This document shows positions 60,860-64,000 of a DNA stretch of 64,000 bases, piece after piece; within the stretch, counting starts at the first letter, position 1, and the number at the start of each line of letters is the position of its first letter. Made by a program: the position numbers and the translations under genes. A model generated the notes under the pieces. That model ran no database searches, had not been told where the DNA came from, and was given only the letters and a program-made list of their open reading frames with translations. The stretch lies in the NCBI RefSeq assembly GCF_003265705.1, contig NW_020312859.1, forward strand, positions 2,118,174 to 2,182,173, written 5' to 3'. This DNA comes from Callorhinus ursinus (Eukaryota; Chordata; Mammalia; Carnivora; Otariidae).

Positions 60860-62560
60860 TGCAACTTATGCGAACGAACATAACACAAAATAGAAACATG
60901 ACTATTACTATAGATATTAAAGACATTAAATTTGTGAAAAATTCTAACTCAGCTTTGCTGGCAAGTTTTACCAAGTATCGAAGGAAGAAATAATGTTAAT
61001 TCTTAAAAAAACTTCCAGGAGATTCAAAGGAAAAGTTGCACTTCCCAACTCATTTAATGAGGCTAGTGTGACCTTAGTACCAATGTGCAGCAAGAACACT
61101 ATGAACAGGAAAGTACAGGCCCACTTTTACTCATGAACATGGAAAAAAAAATCTTAAAATATAAGCAAACAGAATGAAACAATCTACAAAAGGGATAATG
61201 ATCAAGCTGTGTTTATCCAAGAGATAGAAGGTGGTTTTTGCATTAGAAAAGCAATCACTATAACTTTTCACTTTAACATAATAGAGGAGGAAATCATGTG
61301 ATCATCTGAATAGTTGCAGAAAATGCACTTAATAAAAATTCAGTGGCCATTCAACTCAAAACTTAGCAAACCAGGGGTGCCTGGGTGGCTCAGTCGGTTA
61401 AACGTCCCACTCTTGGTTTCTGCTCAGGTCGTGACCTCATGGGTGGTAGGATCCAGTCCCAAATCCGCCTCAGAGCTCAGCAGGGAGTCGACTTGAAGAT
61501 TCTCTTTCCTTCTGCCTCTTCCCCCACTCATGCTCTCTCCCTTGCATTCTCTTAAAAGTAAATAAATCAATCTAAAAGAAAACAAAAACAAAAACAAAAA
61601 AAACCTCTTAGCAAACCAGGAACAGATGGAAACAAGCTGATAAAGGGTATCTGTTAAAAAACCCGACAGCAATCATACTTAAAGGCAAAATGTTGAAGAC
61701 TTTTTTTTCTTTTGGAAAGCAAAAACACAACAAAGACGCCTGTTATCACCATTTCTTCCAACACTGTATCAGATGTTCAGCCAGTGCATTAAGACAAGTA
61801 AACAAAATTAAAGTTATAAGAATTGGAAAGGAAAAAGAAATAAAACTGTCACTATCCAAAAGGATAATGAAAAAAACAAAAATACCTACAGATAAATTAT
61901 TAAAATTAACCAGGAAGTTTATTAAGTTCCCTAAATACAAAATCAATATTTTAAAAAATCAAGTACCGAAAAAAATTCATTTTATGTCTATATTCCAGCA
62001 AGAAAAAATTGAAGATGAAACTTCTTACAGTAGCAGAAAAAAAAAATCAAACGAATAGAGAATAAAACTAAGAAAAGATGTGCATGATCTCTATGTAGAA
62101 AATGGTGAAACTTTATTGAGAGAAATTAAAGAAGATCTGAGTAAAATGAGAGCTATACCATATTCATAGATTGGAAACCCTAATACTGTAAAGATGTACT
62201 TTCTCCCCACATTCGTTTATAGAGTCAATGCAATCCCAATCAAAATCCCAACAGGTTGTTGTCTTGTTTGCTTATATGTGCATGTATCTTGCAGAAGCTA
62301 TTTTTAAAAATCATTTGGAAAAGCCAAGGGACAAGAATAACAAAGACATATCCTTGAAGAATGTAAGAATAAGGCATAAATACTTACTCTACAAGCTATT
62401 AAGATTTTTATAAAGTTAGAGTAAAATATTGTCATACTGGCCAAGGTTAGACTCAGAGCAATGGTATATTAGCATCCAGTGAGAAGACAGAAAGAACACA
62501 GTGATGTGAACAGGACACACTGAATATGACTATTATCAATGTTTCAGGGAATTAACTGAA
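60860..62560 (+). mobile_element. Old L1 ORF2 fragment, interrupted by a CAN-SINE
   Basis: Reverse-transcriptase-region phrases: ACTCATTTAATGAGGCTAGT, CAATGCAATCCCAATCAAAA and TCATTTGGAAAAGCCAAGGG. Frame broken; the Lys-rich ORF at 61690-62058 is part of it. Confidence 0.8.
61376..61606 (+). mobile_element. CAN-SINE, distinct subfamily
   Basis: The internal phrase CCCACTCTTGGTTTCTGCTC differs from the other copies. Flanked by CTTAGCAAACCAGG on both sides (perfect 14 bp). Confidence 0.97.
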
Positions 62561-63774
62561 AGGGAATAAAAGAGCAGGCTAAAGAAAACCCTAGAGCTAA
62601 GGAAGAGTAGTCAAGGAAGGAACAAACTTTCAGGAGAGTGAATCCTCTCCAAGGTTAGGATTCAGACTCGCTGGAGAGGGTGTGGTGGCAGCCCGTTGGT
62701 TGGCAGACAGGTTAGCTGGGTTGTCCCAGACCAGAGCTGGTGCACGGCCTCTGGGCAGAGGATTGCTGGGTGCTGGAGAAAGGCTCTGAGAAGCTGCCTG
62801 CTGGTGGTGCTGTTAAACTAGGAAGCGGTAACCAGCAGGTCACCAGGAAGCAAGCTCGGGCACCTGCAGGACTGGTGCTTAGGAAGTTGGCTGGTTATTC
62901 TAGGAGGTCTTCTAGGAGCTGCCTGTGTAGAGTTCCACTGAATGCACCTGCTGGGTGAGCTCCACCAGAGCACTCCAACCGGTCTGAAGAGTGAACTTGC
63001 TTCAAGCTTATGCACCTGCTGCTTCACCTAAGTCCCTTGGTCTGTAGCAGAACTGACTCTCCTTGAGAGTCACAGACCACTGGCCTTGAGGAGTGAAGGA
63101 CCAGACTTTCCCAGAAGATAAGGCTGGACCACATTTGAAAGCAGCTGCCTCCAATGCCAGCAAGTCTGTTCGGGGTCACGTCGACGTACGACTAACCGCC
63201 AGGGCACCTGCTTTTCCTCCCCTTTCCACACCTTCCCCTTTACAACCCTCCGGCTTCCCCTGGGCGGGGAAGATAGTCTTTGAGATGTTAGTCCTCCATC
63301 TTCCCAGGTTGCCAGCAACCTTTCCTTTCTCACCATCACTCGTCTCTCGAGTATTGATTTTTGAGTGTCAGGCAGCCAAACAGAGTTCGGAATCGGTTCT
63401 CTGTCTGGTAGCAGTACACACACTAGGGCAGCTGTGAGGGAGCAAGAAAAAGGAAAGCACATCTGGAGCAGGAGAGAAGCCCCTTCCGCCTCCGATGCCT
63501 TCCCGCCACTGATTAACCATGTACCAGTCGGCAAGGGAGAGACGTTCCCGTATTTCAAGCCAGCAGTGAAGGATGGATTCGCAACTGGGAGTCATTCAAT
63601 TGGAAAGCAACAAAAACAGTCTCTCCCTTGAGCCCCCAAACAGCTCCCTACATATATGCAGGAAGTTGATTTATGTCACAGGTTGTCCTGCAAACCAGTT
63701 AGGGAAAAGAGAGTCTTTTCAATAAATGCCCCTGGGACAAATATCCATGTCTGCACTTTAATTCTTCAATTTTT
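62561..63774. other. Unassigned, possibly retroelement-derived
   Basis: GC-richer block (62640-63650) unlike its AT-rich neighbours. It contains GTCTCTCGAGTATTGATTTT followed by TGAGTGTCAGGCAGCC, resembling the 3' end of a retroviral LTR. No host exon recognised. Confidence 0.35.
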
Positions 63775-63895
63775 ATTTTTTTAAAGTAGGCTCCACAGCC
63801 AGTGTGGAGCCCAACTCAGGGCTTGAACTCACGACCCTGAGATCAAGACCTGAGCTGAGATCAAGAGTCAGATGCTTAAGCCACCCAGGCGCCCC
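63775..63895 (-). mobile_element. Short CAN-SINE variant, inverted
   Basis: Ends AAGCCACCCAGGCGCCCC; lacks the GA-rich block. Confidence 0.92.
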
Positions 63896-64000
63896 ATATC
63901 TGTATTTTTAAAAGAGAAAAAGAAGAGAATCCTGATCATCATGTGATCTCATCACATGCAAAATCAATTCCAACTGGTTGTAGACTTAATATAAAAAAGC

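Noticed and set aside
61690..62058. 122-codon Lys-rich ORF
   Set aside because: Part of a degenerate L1 ORF2 fragment.

Overview
This is nuclear DNA of a carnivoran mammal, most likely an arctoid caniform (seal, bear or mustelid group). The three genes have vertebrate exon-intron structure. The dispersed repeats are dominated by carnivore tRNA-derived CAN-SINEs, recognisable by a GCGCCTGGGTGGCTCAG-type head and a CT-rich, AAATAAA-ending tail; they resemble the arctoid type more than the dog-specific SINEC_Cf. The gene order RBPJL - MATN4 - SLPI is that of human 20q13.12, shown here in the opposite orientation.

Layout. Positions 1-4945 hold the 5' half of RBPJL on the minus strand: six coding exons, about 206 residues, running off the left edge. 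Positions 4946-5930 are the short head-to-head interval shared with MATN4; it carries an E-box/CSL arrangement and a 40-bp alternating CG/TG tract. Positions 5931-15085 are a complete ten-exon MATN4 (matrilin-4) coding region of 624 residues, ending with a minor-spliceosome AT-AC intron. Positions 15086-49740 are intergenic: MIR/L2/MER5A fossils, L1 fragments, CAN-SINEs, a probable retrocopied 3' UTR, a 24-nt U6-like insertion, a hAT element with perfect target duplication, a possible decayed SLPI-like copy near 39.4-40.8 kb, and an 837-bp assembly gap. Positions 49957-52345 are a complete SLPI gene: TATA box, four exons, 130 residues, poly(A) signal. Positions 52346-64000 contain no recognised host exon; they hold LTR remnants, an antisense ERVL-like pol fossil, L1 pieces, nine CAN-SINEs and a long pyrimidine microsatellite.

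The three proteins do not form one pathway. RBPJL is the pancreas-restricted CSL paralogue, MATN4 an extracellular-matrix adaptor, and SLPI a secreted two-WAP-domain protease inhibitor. The most interesting material is the compact RBPJL/MATN4 promoter interval, the AT-AC intron, the altered charge of the first SLPI domain, the candidate SLPI-like relic, and the record of nested retrotransposition, including an L1 inserted about 0.2 kb upstream of the SLPI TATA box. I found no wholly new gene system.
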